Shown here: positions 23,059-31,174 of the stretch, piece after piece
How positions within the stretch are numbered: position 1 is the first letter of the stretch
Layout of the letters: the number at the start of each line of letters is the position of its first letter
From: DSCS01 sp035391585
GTDB lineage: Bacteria > Macinerneyibacteriota > Macinerneyibacteria > Macinerneyibacteriales > DSCS01
Direction: 5' to 3'
DNA: 64,000 bases
Assembly (NCBI GenBank): GCA_964574875.1
Contig: CAZNOX010000009.1
Location: 1-64,000 of the forward strand
Program-made: the position numbers and the translations under genes
The notes under the pieces: generated by a model
Database searches by the model: none
The model's input: the letters and a program-made list of their open reading frames with translations, nothing else
What the model was told of the DNA's origin: nothing

Positions 23059-23846
23059 AACTGCTCCAGAGAAGCCTTGTGGCTTTGATCGGGATCCCCC
23101 TCCTGCTTTTCGTCGCCCAGACGGCTCTGCCCGCAATCTGGCTGGCCTTTGCCCTCCTTGTGGGAGGAATCTCACTGATGGAACTTTTACGGATGTTCCG
23201 TATCCGCTCACTGCTGCATTTTCTTTTTTCATTTGCAGCGCTGACGGCAGGGTTCGGCTTCCTTTACCTGGGGAAAAGCCTCATGCTGCCCCTGACGGCC
23301 TTTTCCATGGGGCTTGCCGTGACAGAAGTCATCATGTTCAATGATGAGAAAAAGCAGGATATGAGGCGTTTTCTGGTCACTCTCATGAGTACCCTCTACA
23401 TCACTGTCTTCTGGGGTCATTTCATTCTTTTGAAAAAAATTCCCGGCGGACGTCTGCACTGGGCTCTTCTCCTTTTTGTGCTGGTCTGGGTCATCGACAG
23501 TGCCGCTTATTTTATCGGGATGGCCCTGGGGAAACGGCGAGGAGTTCTGGCTGTCTCTCCCAGGAAATCCGTTGCCGGGTTTCTGGGAGGGCTGATCCTT
23601 CCTCTTGCCCTGGCTCCTCTCTTTTCACATTTTTCCGGATGGCCCCTGTGGAGAGGGTTTCTCATTGTGGGACTCATGGGTGTCGTGGTCCAGGCCGGGG
23701 ATCTTGTGGAGTCCTTGCTGAAACGCTATGCCGGCGTGAAGGATTCCGGAGCCCTTCTCGGAGCTCACGGCGGGATCTTTGACCGATTTGATTCATTGAT
23801 ATTTTCCCTCCCCGTCTATTACGGGGTGGTTGTGTTTTTTTTATAA
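23055..23846 (+). CDS. cdsA: Phosphatidate cytidylyltransferase
   Basis: 263 residues with about eight hydrophobic helices. It makes CDP-diacylglycerol from phosphatidate and CTP. The CDP-DAG synthase signature near the C-terminus is intact: SLLKRYAGVKDSGALLGAHG, then GIFDRFDS. It overlaps uppS by four bases; the next gene follows after a 27-base gap with AAAGAAAGGATG. Confidence 0.94.
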   Translation: MKLLQRSLVALIGIPLLLFVAQTALPAIWLAFALLVGGISLMELLRMFRIRSLLHFLFSFAALTAGFGFLYLGKSLMLPLTAFSMGLAVTEVIMFNDEKKQDMRRFLVTLMSTLYITVFWGHFILLKKIPGGRLHWALLLFVLVWVIDSAAYFIGMALGKRRGVLAVSPRKSVAGFLGGLILPLALAPLFSHFSGWPLWRGFLIVGLMGVVVQAGDLVESLLKRYAGVKDSGALLGAHGGIFDRFDSLIFSLPVYYGVVVFFL

Positions 23847-23873
23847 AGACAAAAAAGAAAGGATGTTAAGCTT

Positions 23874-24248
23874 ATGACACAAATACTTTTCTGGATATTG
23901 CTGCCGGTATCAGCCGGGCTTGTCTTTTATGCCCGTCATCTTCAAAAAAAGATCTCTTTGTGCGCCCAGAGGAAAACGTTGCGTGCTGACCAGGCTGATA
24001 TCGTCGTGACAAAGACACTGGATAACGGGAACATCAAAGCTTTTGTCACCGTCAAGATCTCGGATACCGTGCTTCTCAAGGATATCAGGATCATCAATGA
24101 CGGAGAGAAGAATGAAGAGAAACTCCGTATCGAAGTCCCTGTCCGGATCACCAAAAAAGGGCATATGATGGATATTTACCAGTTTATTGACAATGACTTT
24201 AAAAAGAAGCTTTTTGATTCCATCATGAGAAAATTCAAAAGTCTCTGA
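23874..24248 (+). CDS. Membrane-anchored SpoVG-like protein
   Basis: 124 residues in two parts. Residues of about 2-21 are a hydrophobic helix (TQILFWILLPVSAGLVFYAR) followed by basic residues, an N-in anchor. From about residue 40 the sequence matches the plan of SpoVG, a small RNA/DNA-binding regulator: strand-turn-strand with GNIKAFVTVKI, then LLKDIRIIND, VPVRITKKG, MMDIYQFIDNDFKKKLFDSI. SpoVG is normally a free cytoplasmic protein of about 95 residues. A membrane-tethered version next to uppS/cdsA would place it at the site of lipid and wall-precursor synthesis. The homology is a judgement by eye. Confidence 0.55.
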   Translation: MTQILFWILLPVSAGLVFYARHLQKKISLCAQRKTLRADQADIVVTKTLDNGNIKAFVTVKISDTVLLKDIRIINDGEKNEEKLRIEVPVRITKKGHMMDIYQFIDNDFKKKLFDSIMRKFKSL

Positions 24249-24295
24249 TCCCGGAAGGGAGTCGGGCCTGACAGGCATAACGGGAAGGAATCGGG

Positions 24296-26218
24296 ATGAA
24301 TTACAAAGTCTTGGTCATCGAAGTCAATGAGGAGTTCCGGACAGAAGCCAGACGGGAGCTGTTAAGACGCGGGCTTGCCGTGAGAGATTGCGACAACCTG
24401 GAAGAGGGCATGGCTGCTCTCCGCGAAGACGGCGATATCCAGGTGGTCCTTGTGAACTGGAGATCCAGGAAAAGCAAAACCTCTCAGGGAACGGATATCG
24501 AAGGGGAGGTCATCTTTCACGAGATCCTCAAAGTCCGTTTTGAAGTGAACGTCTTTCTTTTCACAAAGGAGAAGGACCCCCGGAAAATAGGCGGAAAAGG
24601 GCTCATCACCGGCTACTTCTACAAAGATGACCGGGATTATGATGATATGTACCGGAAGATAACAGCCGTGGTCAAGGAAAAGCAGCAGGCGCCTTTTTTT
24701 GAAGAACTGGTCCGGTACGCCTCAAAAAGCAACGATTCCTGGCATACCCCGGGCCACTCTTCAGGGGATTCGGTGAAGCATTCTCCCTGGGTCAGCGACT
24801 ATTACGAGTTTTTCGGCCATAACATGTTTGCCTCGGACATCTCTGTCTCTGTTCCCGCCCTGGACTCTCTTCTGGACCCTAAGCCCGAAGGAGTCATCAG
24901 TAAAGCCCAGGAGCTGGCTGCACGGGCGTTCCGGTCAAAGAGGACATATTTCGTGACCAACGGGACCTCCACCTCAAACAAGATCCTGCTCCAGACATTG
25001 CTCAAACCCGGTGAGGCGATCCTTCTGGATCGAAATTGTCATAAATCTGTTCATTACGGCATCATCGCCGCAGGGGCTGAGCCGGTCTACCTGATCCCGT
25101 CAGTGAACAATGAATACGGGATCTTCGGGCCCATTCCCAAAAAGAGGCTTTATGCCACCATGGATCGGGCCCTGGACGCGGGGAAAAAACTCAAAGCCAT
25201 GATCCTGACCAACTGCACCTATGACGGACTGATCTATGACCTGGAAGAGATCATCGCTGAAGCCCATAAACGGGGGCTCAAAGTCATTATCGACGAAGCC
25301 TGGTTCGGATATGCCAATTTCCACCCGGCCTTTTACCCCTGCGCCATGGCTGCAGGGGCCGATTACGCCACCCAGTCCACACACAAGACCATGAGTGCCT
25401 TCAGTCAGTCTTCGATGATCCATGTGAACGATCCCGACTTTGAATCCATTGAGGATTTTTTCATGGAGAATTATATGCTTTACAGTTCCACATCTCCCGG
25501 TTATCCCATGATCGCTTCTCTGGATGTGGCGCGTAAGCAGATGGTCATGGAAGGATACCGCCTTCTCTCCAATGCTCTGCAGCTTGCCGAAGACCTCAGG
25601 GAGGCTGTGAACTCTTTGGACGGCTTCAGGACCCTGGAAGCTGAAGACCTGATCTCTGAGGAGCTGAAGGGGGACGGGATCCGGCTGGACCGGACCAAGG
25701 TCACCGTAGACATCACCCAAAGCGGGTATTCCAACAAGAAACTGGAGCATCTCCTCCTTAATGAATATGGGATCCAGGTAGAGAAGACCACCTTCAACAC
25801 CATGACTTTTCTCATCACCATCGGGACCACCCGCTCCAAGATCAACAGGCTTTTCCTCGCTCTGGAAGCTCTTTCCAAACGCAAGGGGACAAGCGGAGTC
25901 CTCCGCCCTGCAGAGCCTTTGCAGCTTGTGCTCTCGGAGATGAGATATCTTCCCCGGCATGCCTTTTACTGCGACGGGGTTTTCGCCCCGGTCCAGAAGT
26001 GTGACGGCCGTATCGCCGCGGGGATGGTGGTCCCCTATCCTCCGGGGATCCCCATCCTGGTGCCCGGACAGATCATCACCAGGGAGATCATTACCTATCT
26101 GTCAGCGCTTTTTGAAAAGGGTGTGGAGATCCACGGGATGCAGGACGGGTTCATCAATATCCTGACCCCTGAAGAAGAGGCGGAGCTGGCCCGCCGGGGA
26201 TGGGCCATATCCTCCTGA
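24296..26218 (+). CDS. Orn/Lys/Arg decarboxylase (PLP-dependent, fold I, major domain)
   Basis: A 640-residue basic amino acid decarboxylase. The first 130 residues form a receiver-like wing domain (MNYKVLVIEV, EGMAALREDGDIQVVLVNW), then DSWHTPGHSSGDS. PLP is bound by Lys364 in STHKTMSAFSQSS, with Asp333 in IIDEAWFGYA and His249 in DRNCHKSVHYG completing the site. The product would be agmatine, cadaverine or putrescine. Which substrate is used cannot be read here; overall layout is of the arginine/lysine inducible type, although shorter than E. coli AdiA (755) or LdcC (713). The following gene, an NhaC-type antiporter 9 bases away, may exchange the product or protons. Confidence 0.9.
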   Translation: MNYKVLVIEVNEEFRTEARRELLRRGLAVRDCDNLEEGMAALREDGDIQVVLVNWRSRKSKTSQGTDIEGEVIFHEILKVRFEVNVFLFTKEKDPRKIGGKGLITGYFYKDDRDYDDMYRKITAVVKEKQQAPFFEELVRYASKSNDSWHTPGHSSGDSVKHSPWVSDYYEFFGHNMFASDISVSVPALDSLLDPKPEGVISKAQELAARAFRSKRTYFVTNGTSTSNKILLQTLLKPGEAILLDRNCHKSVHYGIIAAGAEPVYLIPSVNNEYGIFGPIPKKRLYATMDRALDAGKKLKAMILTNCTYDGLIYDLEEIIAEAHKRGLKVIIDEAWFGYANFHPAFYPCAMAAGADYATQSTHKTMSAFSQSSMIHVNDPDFESIEDFFMENYMLYSSTSPGYPMIASLDVARKQMVMEGYRLLSNALQLAEDLREAVNSLDGFRTLEAEDLISEELKGDGIRLDRTKVTVDITQSGYSNKKLEHLLLNEYGIQVEKTTFNTMTFLITIGTTRSKINRLFLALEALSKRKGTSGVLRPAEPLQLVLSEMRYLPRHAFYCDGVFAPVQKCDGRIAAGMVVPYPPGIPILVPGQIITREIITYLSALFEKGVEIHGMQDGFINILTPEEEAELARRGWAISS

Positions 26219-26227
26219 GGAGACGAC

Positions 26228-27697
26228 TTGCTGCAGACCCTGGTTTCGCTTATCCCGACAATTGTCACTATCCTCGTTGCTTATAAGAGTCGGAAAGTCT
26301 GGCTTGCCCTCTTCTGCGGTATCGTCTCGGGAGGACTTCTTTACGGCCGGGGAGCGGGGATCGTTCTCACCACAGGACGTTATCTCATCTCCGGCTTTAC
26401 AGACCCGGAAAGGCTGAAGATCACCTTTTTTGTCCTCATGGTCGCCGGAATGCTCCATGTCATGGCGAAAACGGGGGCCAACCTCAAATTCGGTCTCACT
26501 GTGGGGAAAAGACTCCCGGGGCCGAGGACAGCCCGGCTCGCTGCTGTGGGAGTCAGTTCTCTTCTCTTCTTCGATGATTATGCCAATGTCCTCATCGCTG
26601 GAGCCTCCATGCGCCCTGTCATGGAGCGTCACCGGATCTCCCCGGCCATGCTCGCCTACTTTACAGATGTCATGGCTGCCCTGGCCTCGGTGGTCCTGAT
26701 CTCCACCTGGGCGGCCTTTGAAGTCTCCCTCATCGGGGGAGCCCTGAAGGAAGCGAAGAGCGGGATGTCGGGGATGGAAGTCTTCCTTTCAGCTGTGCCC
26801 TACCACATCTTCACGTTTTTCAATATCTTTCTTGTCCTGCTTGTGGCGTTCAGCGGAAAGTGGTTCGGTATTCGGAAAAGGGAGCGCCACAGGGTCCTGA
26901 AAGCCGAAGCTCCGGGAGACCGGGCCCGCAGGAGGGATATGGTGATCCCGATCACCGCTTTAGTGGGGGTCTCCTTTTTCGGAATGACCGGATTGGGATG
27001 GCTTCATCTCCCGGCGGGGACTCCGCCCTCTCTCATGGCGCTCTTCGGCGCAGCTCCGGTCATCGATGCCCTCAACCTTGGCGTGGTCACGGCAGCTTTT
27101 TTGCTGGGGCTTCTCATGCTCAGGGACAGGGTCATGACATGGACAGAGTTTTCCGTCTCTTTCAGTGAAGGGGTGAAGACCATGTGGCCCACAGGACTCG
27201 TCATCATCCTGGCGAGGGGGCTGGAGATGACAGCGGGAGATCTTGAGACTGGGAGGCATATGGCGGATCTCTTCAGGGGGCTCATGCAGCCTGGTTTTAT
27301 TCCGGCGGTGATCTTTGTCATCGCCGCTCTGGTCACAGTGGCCAGCGGCTTTTCCTGGAGTTCCATGGCCCTGATCATGCCCATCGCTGTCCAGATGGCG
27401 CTTCCCGCAGGAGAGACAGTCCTCTTCGGAGCTGTGGCTGCCACGATCTCCGGAGCCATCTGCGGTGCTCAGATGATCCCCTATTCGGACAAATCGGTGA
27501 TGACCGCCGCAGCCTGCGGGATCACGCCCCTCTATCACGTCAAAACACAGTCTCCTCAGATCTTCCTGACGTCGCTCACCGCCCTGGGCGGGTTTTTAGC
27601 CTTGGGGGCCGGTGCGCCTCTGGCTCTGGTCATCCCGGGGGGATTTCTGGCCCTTCTCGCACTCCATTTCTTTTTTGCCAGGCCCTTTTCCTCCTGA
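26228..27697 (+). CDS. NhaC-family Na+/H+ antiporter-like transporter
   Basis: 489 residues from a TTG at 26228, with TGAGGAGACGAC upstream. It has about eleven to twelve hydrophobic helices. Family markers include SSLLFFDDYANVLIAGASMR (charged Asp pair in a membrane helix), STWAAFEVSLIGGAL, SGFSWSSMALIMPIA and SGAICGAQMIPYSDKSVM. These match the NhaC/Na_H_antiporter (PF03553) family, which includes sodium/proton exchangers and amino acid antiporters such as malate/lactate and arginine-type members. Directly behind the decarboxylase, a substrate-product antiport or pH-homeostasis role is plausible but not shown. Confidence 0.85.
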   Translation: MLQTLVSLIPTIVTILVAYKSRKVWLALFCGIVSGGLLYGRGAGIVLTTGRYLISGFTDPERLKITFFVLMVAGMLHVMAKTGANLKFGLTVGKRLPGPRTARLAAVGVSSLLFFDDYANVLIAGASMRPVMERHRISPAMLAYFTDVMAALASVVLISTWAAFEVSLIGGALKEAKSGMSGMEVFLSAVPYHIFTFFNIFLVLLVAFSGKWFGIRKRERHRVLKAEAPGDRARRRDMVIPITALVGVSFFGMTGLGWLHLPAGTPPSLMALFGAAPVIDALNLGVVTAAFLLGLLMLRDRVMTWTEFSVSFSEGVKTMWPTGLVIILARGLEMTAGDLETGRHMADLFRGLMQPGFIPAVIFVIAALVTVASGFSWSSMALIMPIAVQMALPAGETVLFGAVAATISGAICGAQMIPYSDKSVMTAAACGITPLYHVKTQSPQIFLTSLTALGGFLALGAGAPLALVIPGGFLALLALHFFFARPFSS

Positions 27698-27717
27698 CCG
27701 GCAGAAGACAATTCTAC

Positions 27718-27733
27718 GCTTCACGAAGCTTTT
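27718..27733 (+). terminator. Weak terminator after the antiporter gene
   Basis: Four-base stem GCTT (27718-27721) and AAGC (27726-27729) with a CACG loop, then TTTT. The stem is short, so confidence is low; a new promoter follows at once. Confidence 0.3.
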
Positions 27734-27741
27734 GATTTCTG

Positions 27742-27770
27742 TTGACAATGGGGGTCTTGTGTCTTATGTT
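27742..27770 (+). promoter_or_regulatory. Promoter of the P-loop ATPase/korDABC operon
   Basis: Consensus TTGACA at 27742-27747, a 17-base spacer and TATGTT at 27765-27770, about 23 bases from the ATG at 27793. Confidence 0.7.
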
Positions 27771-27792
27771 AATCGGGTAAGGGGGTCAATGT

Positions 27793-28491
27793 ATGGACAA
27801 GCGCATCTTCATCTTTTCCGGCTACTACGGGAGCGGGAAGACGGAAGTTGCCACCAATTTTGCCCTCTTTCTCAAAAAGGATCATGAGCATGTGGCCATC
27901 GCCGACATGGATGTGGTCAACCCCTATTTCAGAAGCCGTGATAAAGAACTCTTTTTCAAAGACCGGGGCATCGATCTTATCGCTCCGCCGGAACGCATCA
28001 ATGCAGCCGACCTTCCCACCATTACCGCATCCATCGGGGGAATGGTCGAGAATCAGAAATACAAGGTCGTCCTGGATATGGGCGGAGATGATGTGGGGAC
28101 CATCCCCCTGGGGAGCATCCGGAAAAGGATAGAGGCTGTGGGAGGATATGAGATGTTTATCATCGCCAATCTGAACCGCCCCTTTACCCGGGATTCCGAA
28201 GGAATCGTCCGGATGGCTGCTCTCATTGAAAAGATGAGTGATATCCACCCCACAGCCATGATCTCCAATACCCATATGAAAGAATTCACAGACAGGGAGA
28301 TGATCCTCAGAGGAGCTGAGCAGTGCTCAGAGGCGGCCCGCCGCTTGAAGATCCCTCTGGCGTTCATCACCGTCCCTGCCTTTCTTGATGAAAAACCCTT
28401 CAGAGAAACGCTCACCAGCCGCTTTGAAGGGGATGTCTTTCCATTACAACTGTTTTACCATACTCCCTGGGAAGAGGATACCGCTCCCTGA
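27793..28491 (+). CDS. P-loop ATP-binding protein of the kor operon (CobQ/MinD-like)
   Basis: 232 residues. The Walker A motif is GYYGSGKTEVATN (10-22); ADMDVVNPYFRSRD and VVLDMGGDDVGT follow as switch and Walker B regions, in the manner of SIMIBI/MinD-like ATPases. No membrane helix. Genes of this type commonly precede korDABC clusters in anaerobes; here the start codon of korD is 34 bases downstream. A role in assembling or maturing the oxidoreductase, or in metal cluster delivery, is an inference from this association only. Confidence 0.7.
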   Translation: MDKRIFIFSGYYGSGKTEVATNFALFLKKDHEHVAIADMDVVNPYFRSRDKELFFKDRGIDLIAPPERINAADLPTITASIGGMVENQKYKVVLDMGGDDVGTIPLGSIRKRIEAVGGYEMFIIANLNRPFTRDSEGIVRMAALIEKMSDIHPTAMISNTHMKEFTDREMILRGAEQCSEAARRLKIPLAFITVPAFLDEKPFRETLTSRFEGDVFPLQLFYHTPWEEDTAP

Positions 28492-28524
28492 ACCAGGAGT
28501 AACAGATGAGGAGGTGTTGATTTA

Positions 28525-28740
28525 ATGCCAAAAGGAAAAGTCGTTATCAACAAAGAGAAATGTAAGGGGTGTGAGCTGTGTATCGCGGCCTGCCCCAAAA
28601 AGGTCCTGGGACTGTCAGAGGATTTCAACACAAAAGGATACCGGTATTCCACACCGCTTCATCCTGAAGAGTGTATCGGATGCGGATTCTGCGCCATGAT
28701 GTGTCCCGACGTGGCCATCGAAGTCTACAGAGAAGAGTAG
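28525..28740 (+). CDS. korD: 2-oxoacid:ferredoxin oxidoreductase delta subunit (two-cluster ferredoxin)
   Basis: 71 residues with two complete [4Fe-4S] binding sets, Cys13/16/19/23 (CKGCELCIAAC) and Cys50/53/56/60 (CIGCGFCAMMC). It is the ferredoxin-like subunit that takes electrons from the TPP domain to soluble ferredoxin. It is encoded first in the four-gene set and is 10 bases before the alpha subunit. A ribosome binding site GAGGAGG precedes it. Confidence 0.93.
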   Translation: MPKGKVVINKEKCKGCELCIAACPKKVLGLSEDFNTKGYRYSTPLHPEECIGCGFCAMMCPDVAIEVYREE

Positions 28741-28750
28741 GAGGGATTTT

Positions 28751-29803
28751 ATGGGTGAAAAATATTTGATGAAGGGAAACGAAGCCCTCGGAGAAGCTGC
28801 GATCATTGCAGGCTGTGATGCCTATTTCGGATATCCCATTACACCGCAAAACGAACTGACGGCCTACATGTCCAAAAGGATGCTGGAAGAGGGACGGGTC
28901 TTTGTCCAGTCAGAGAGTGAAGTGGCTGCGATCAACATGGTCTTCGGTGCTGCCGGCGCCGGGAAAAGGACCATGACCTCTTCGTCCTCTCCCGGGGTCA
29001 GCTTGAAGCAGGAAGGGATCTCCTATCTGGCCGGAGCTCAGCTCCCCGCCGTCATCGTCAATGTTATGCGGGGCGGGCCCGGGCTCGGTAATATTTCACC
29101 GGCCCAGGGAGATTACTACCAGGCCACACGCGGCGGAGGAAACGGGGACTACCGTCTTATCGTGTTTGCCCCCAACTCTGTCCAGGAGATGGCCGATGAT
29201 GTGATGGATGCCTTTGATCTGGCTGATAAATACCGTATGCCCGCCATGGTCATGGCTGACGGCATGCTGGGACAGATGATGGAACCCGTGGAGTTTAAAG
29301 AACCCAAAAACAAAAAAGACCTGCCCGCAAAAGATTGGGCGCTCACCGGAGCCAAAGGCCGCCCGCGCAATATCGTCCGTTCTCTTATGCTGGGCGGGAC
29401 AGGCCTCTATGAGCATAATGAAGTGCTGCGCAAGATCTATGCCCAGGTGGAAGCGGCAGAGACCAGGTATGAAGAGCTGGAGACGGCTGATGCCGAAGTG
29501 ACTCTCGTCGCCTACGGATCGGCTTCACGAGCTTGTATCGGGGCCGTGCGTCATCTCAGGGCAGCCGGGAAAAAGGTGGGACTGATCCGCCCCCGGGTGA
29601 TCTGGCCCTACCCCTACAAAGCACTGGAGAAACAGGCTGAAAAAAGCAAAAAATTCCTCGTTGTGGAAATGAACCTGGGGCAGATGATCGATGATGTCCG
29701 CATCGGGGTGGCCGGAAAAGCTCCCGTGGAGTTCTACGGGTATGCCGGCGGATGGATTCCCACGGTGAAGGAAGTCGTCGACCGTGTCAACCAAATGCTT
29801 TAA
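28751..29803 (+). CDS. korA: 2-oxoacid:ferredoxin oxidoreductase alpha subunit (VorB/KorA)
   Basis: 350 residues. The N-terminal pyruvate-ferredoxin-oxidoreductase-like domain shows KGNEALGEAAIIAGCDAYFG, YPITPQNELTAYM and SSSPGVSLKQEGISYLAGAQ. The second domain contains VRIGVAGKAPVEFYG at the end. Similarity of the GDYRLIVFAPNSVQEM segment to 3-methyl-2-oxobutanoate:ferredoxin subunit VorB suggests a preference for branched-chain 2-oxoacids over 2-oxoglutarate, but the substrate is not certain. Together with beta, gamma and delta, it oxidatively decarboxylates 2-oxoacids to acyl-CoA with reduction of ferredoxin. Confidence 0.9.
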   Translation: MGEKYLMKGNEALGEAAIIAGCDAYFGYPITPQNELTAYMSKRMLEEGRVFVQSESEVAAINMVFGAAGAGKRTMTSSSSPGVSLKQEGISYLAGAQLPAVIVNVMRGGPGLGNISPAQGDYYQATRGGGNGDYRLIVFAPNSVQEMADDVMDAFDLADKYRMPAMVMADGMLGQMMEPVEFKEPKNKKDLPAKDWALTGAKGRPRNIVRSLMLGGTGLYEHNEVLRKIYAQVEAAETRYEELETADAEVTLVAYGSASRACIGAVRHLRAAGKKVGLIRPRVIWPYPYKALEKQAEKSKKFLVVEMNLGQMIDDVRIGVAGKAPVEFYGYAGGWIPTVKEVVDRVNQML

Positions 29804-29818
29804 GGAGAGGTGTAACGT

Positions 29819-30565
29819 ATGAAAACTGTATATAAAAAACCTGAATCCATGACATCCGCGACAACGATCTACTGCCCGGGCTGTCATCACGGGATCGCCC
29901 ACAGGCTCATTGCGGAAGTCATCGATGAGCTGGGAATCGCCGATCACACCATAGGGATCGCTCCTGTGGGCTGTGCGGCTCTGGCCTATGACTATTTCAA
30001 TATCGATTTCTCTGAAACTCCCCACGGAAGGGCTCCGGCAGTGGCCACCGGCCTGAAGCTGACCCAACCCGACCATGTGGTCTTTACTTACCAGGGAGAC
30101 GGAGACCTGGCGTCTATCGGCGCAGCGGAGATCCTTCACCTGGCGAACCGCGGATTCAACATCACCACGATCTTCATCAACAACGCCATTTACGGGATGA
30201 CCGGCGGGCAGATGGCTCCCACGACCCTGGAAGGGCAGAAGACCACCACAACACCTTTCGGGCGTGACCTCAAAGTGCACGGACACCCCATGAAAGTCTC
30301 GGAGATCCTCTCCAATGCAGCAGGAGTCGCCTATATCGCACGGGGAGCCGTCTATGATCCCAAACATGTCATGGAGACCAAGAAGATGGTCAAAAAGGCC
30401 TTCCAGAACCAGATCGACGGCAAAGGTTTCTCCATGGTGGAGATCCTCTCCACATGCCCCACAAACTGGGGGCTTTCTCCGCTGGATGCCGTGGAGTGGC
30501 TGAAGAAGAACATGGAACCTTATTATCCTCTTGGCGTTAAAAAAGACATCGACCAGGAACAGTAA
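29819..30565 (+). CDS. korB: 2-oxoacid:ferredoxin oxidoreductase beta subunit (TPP-binding)
   Basis: 248 residues. TIYCPGCHHGIAHRLIAEV at the N-terminus and YQGDGDLASIGAAEILHLAN with the downstream FINNAIYGMTGGQMAPTT form the thiamine-diphosphate site (GDGD, then NN, then GMTGGQ). The subunit carries the cofactor that attacks the 2-oxoacid. It is 15 bases after the alpha gene with AAGGAGAGGTG as ribosome binding site. The short length (about 250) is typical of the four-subunit KOR/VOR enzymes. Confidence 0.94.
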   Translation: MKTVYKKPESMTSATTIYCPGCHHGIAHRLIAEVIDELGIADHTIGIAPVGCAALAYDYFNIDFSETPHGRAPAVATGLKLTQPDHVVFTYQGDGDLASIGAAEILHLANRGFNITTIFINNAIYGMTGGQMAPTTLEGQKTTTTPFGRDLKVHGHPMKVSEILSNAAGVAYIARGAVYDPKHVMETKKMVKKAFQNQIDGKGFSMVEILSTCPTNWGLSPLDAVEWLKKNMEPYYPLGVKKDIDQEQ

Positions 30566-30582
30566 TCTGGAAAGGGGTTATT

Positions 30583-31116
30583 ATGGAACATAAAATTGTC
30601 ATGGCCGGATTTGGAGGCCAGGGAATCATGGTTATGGGCCGTCTGCTTGCCTACGCCGCGATGGAAGAAGGAAAAAATGTCTCCTGGATCCCTTCCTACG
30701 GTGTGGAACAGCGCGGAGGAACGGCCAACTGCAGTGTGGTCGTGGCTGATGAGATCATCGCAGCGCCCATCGTCGCCGAACCCGCTTATGCGATTATCAT
30801 GAACAGGCCCTCTCTGGATAAATTCGAACCGAAGATGGCTAAGGACGGAATTCTCATTGTGAACACGTCCATCGTCGACCGTGATGTCCAGCGTAAAGAT
30901 GTGGATGTCCTTTCGCTGGCCTGCAACGATATCGCTCTGGAACTGGGTGATGTCCGGTATGCCAACATGGTGGCCCTGGGGGCTTTCTGTAAAAAGACCG
31001 GGATCATCAAGCTGGAAACACTCAAGGAATCTCTTAAGAAAGTGCTCTCTGCACGGCGTCAGAATCTCGTTGAAATCAACCAGAAAGCCCTTGAAAAAGG
31101 GTATGAATTAGGATAA
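30583..31116 (+). CDS. korC: 2-oxoacid:ferredoxin oxidoreductase gamma subunit
   Basis: 177 residues with the conserved GFGGQGIMVMGRLLAYAAMEEGKNVS start and SYGVEQRGGTANCSVV, which form the acceptor-side domain interacting with CoA. It completes the four-subunit enzyme, and the operon ends here. Stop at 31114-31116. A symmetrical hairpin (31126-31147) follows before pilB. Confidence 0.93.
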   Translation: MEHKIVMAGFGGQGIMVMGRLLAYAAMEEGKNVSWIPSYGVEQRGGTANCSVVVADEIIAAPIVAEPAYAIIMNRPSLDKFEPKMAKDGILIVNTSIVDRDVQRKDVDVLSLACNDIALELGDVRYANMVALGAFCKKTGIIKLETLKESLKKVLSARRQNLVEINQKALEKGYELG

Positions 31117-31125
31117 ACTAATCGG

Positions 31126-31147
31126 AAGGGGGGAAATGTCCCCCCTT
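31126..31147 (+). terminator. Hairpin between korC and pilB
   Basis: A perfect 8-base stem, AAGGGGGG at 31126-31133 and CCCCCCTT at 31140-31147, with a 6-base loop. There is no run of T directly after it, so it may end korC transcripts weakly or protect the 3' end of the message. Confidence 0.55.
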
Positions 31148-31174
31148 CACACCATTGCATTTTAAAGGGGGATT

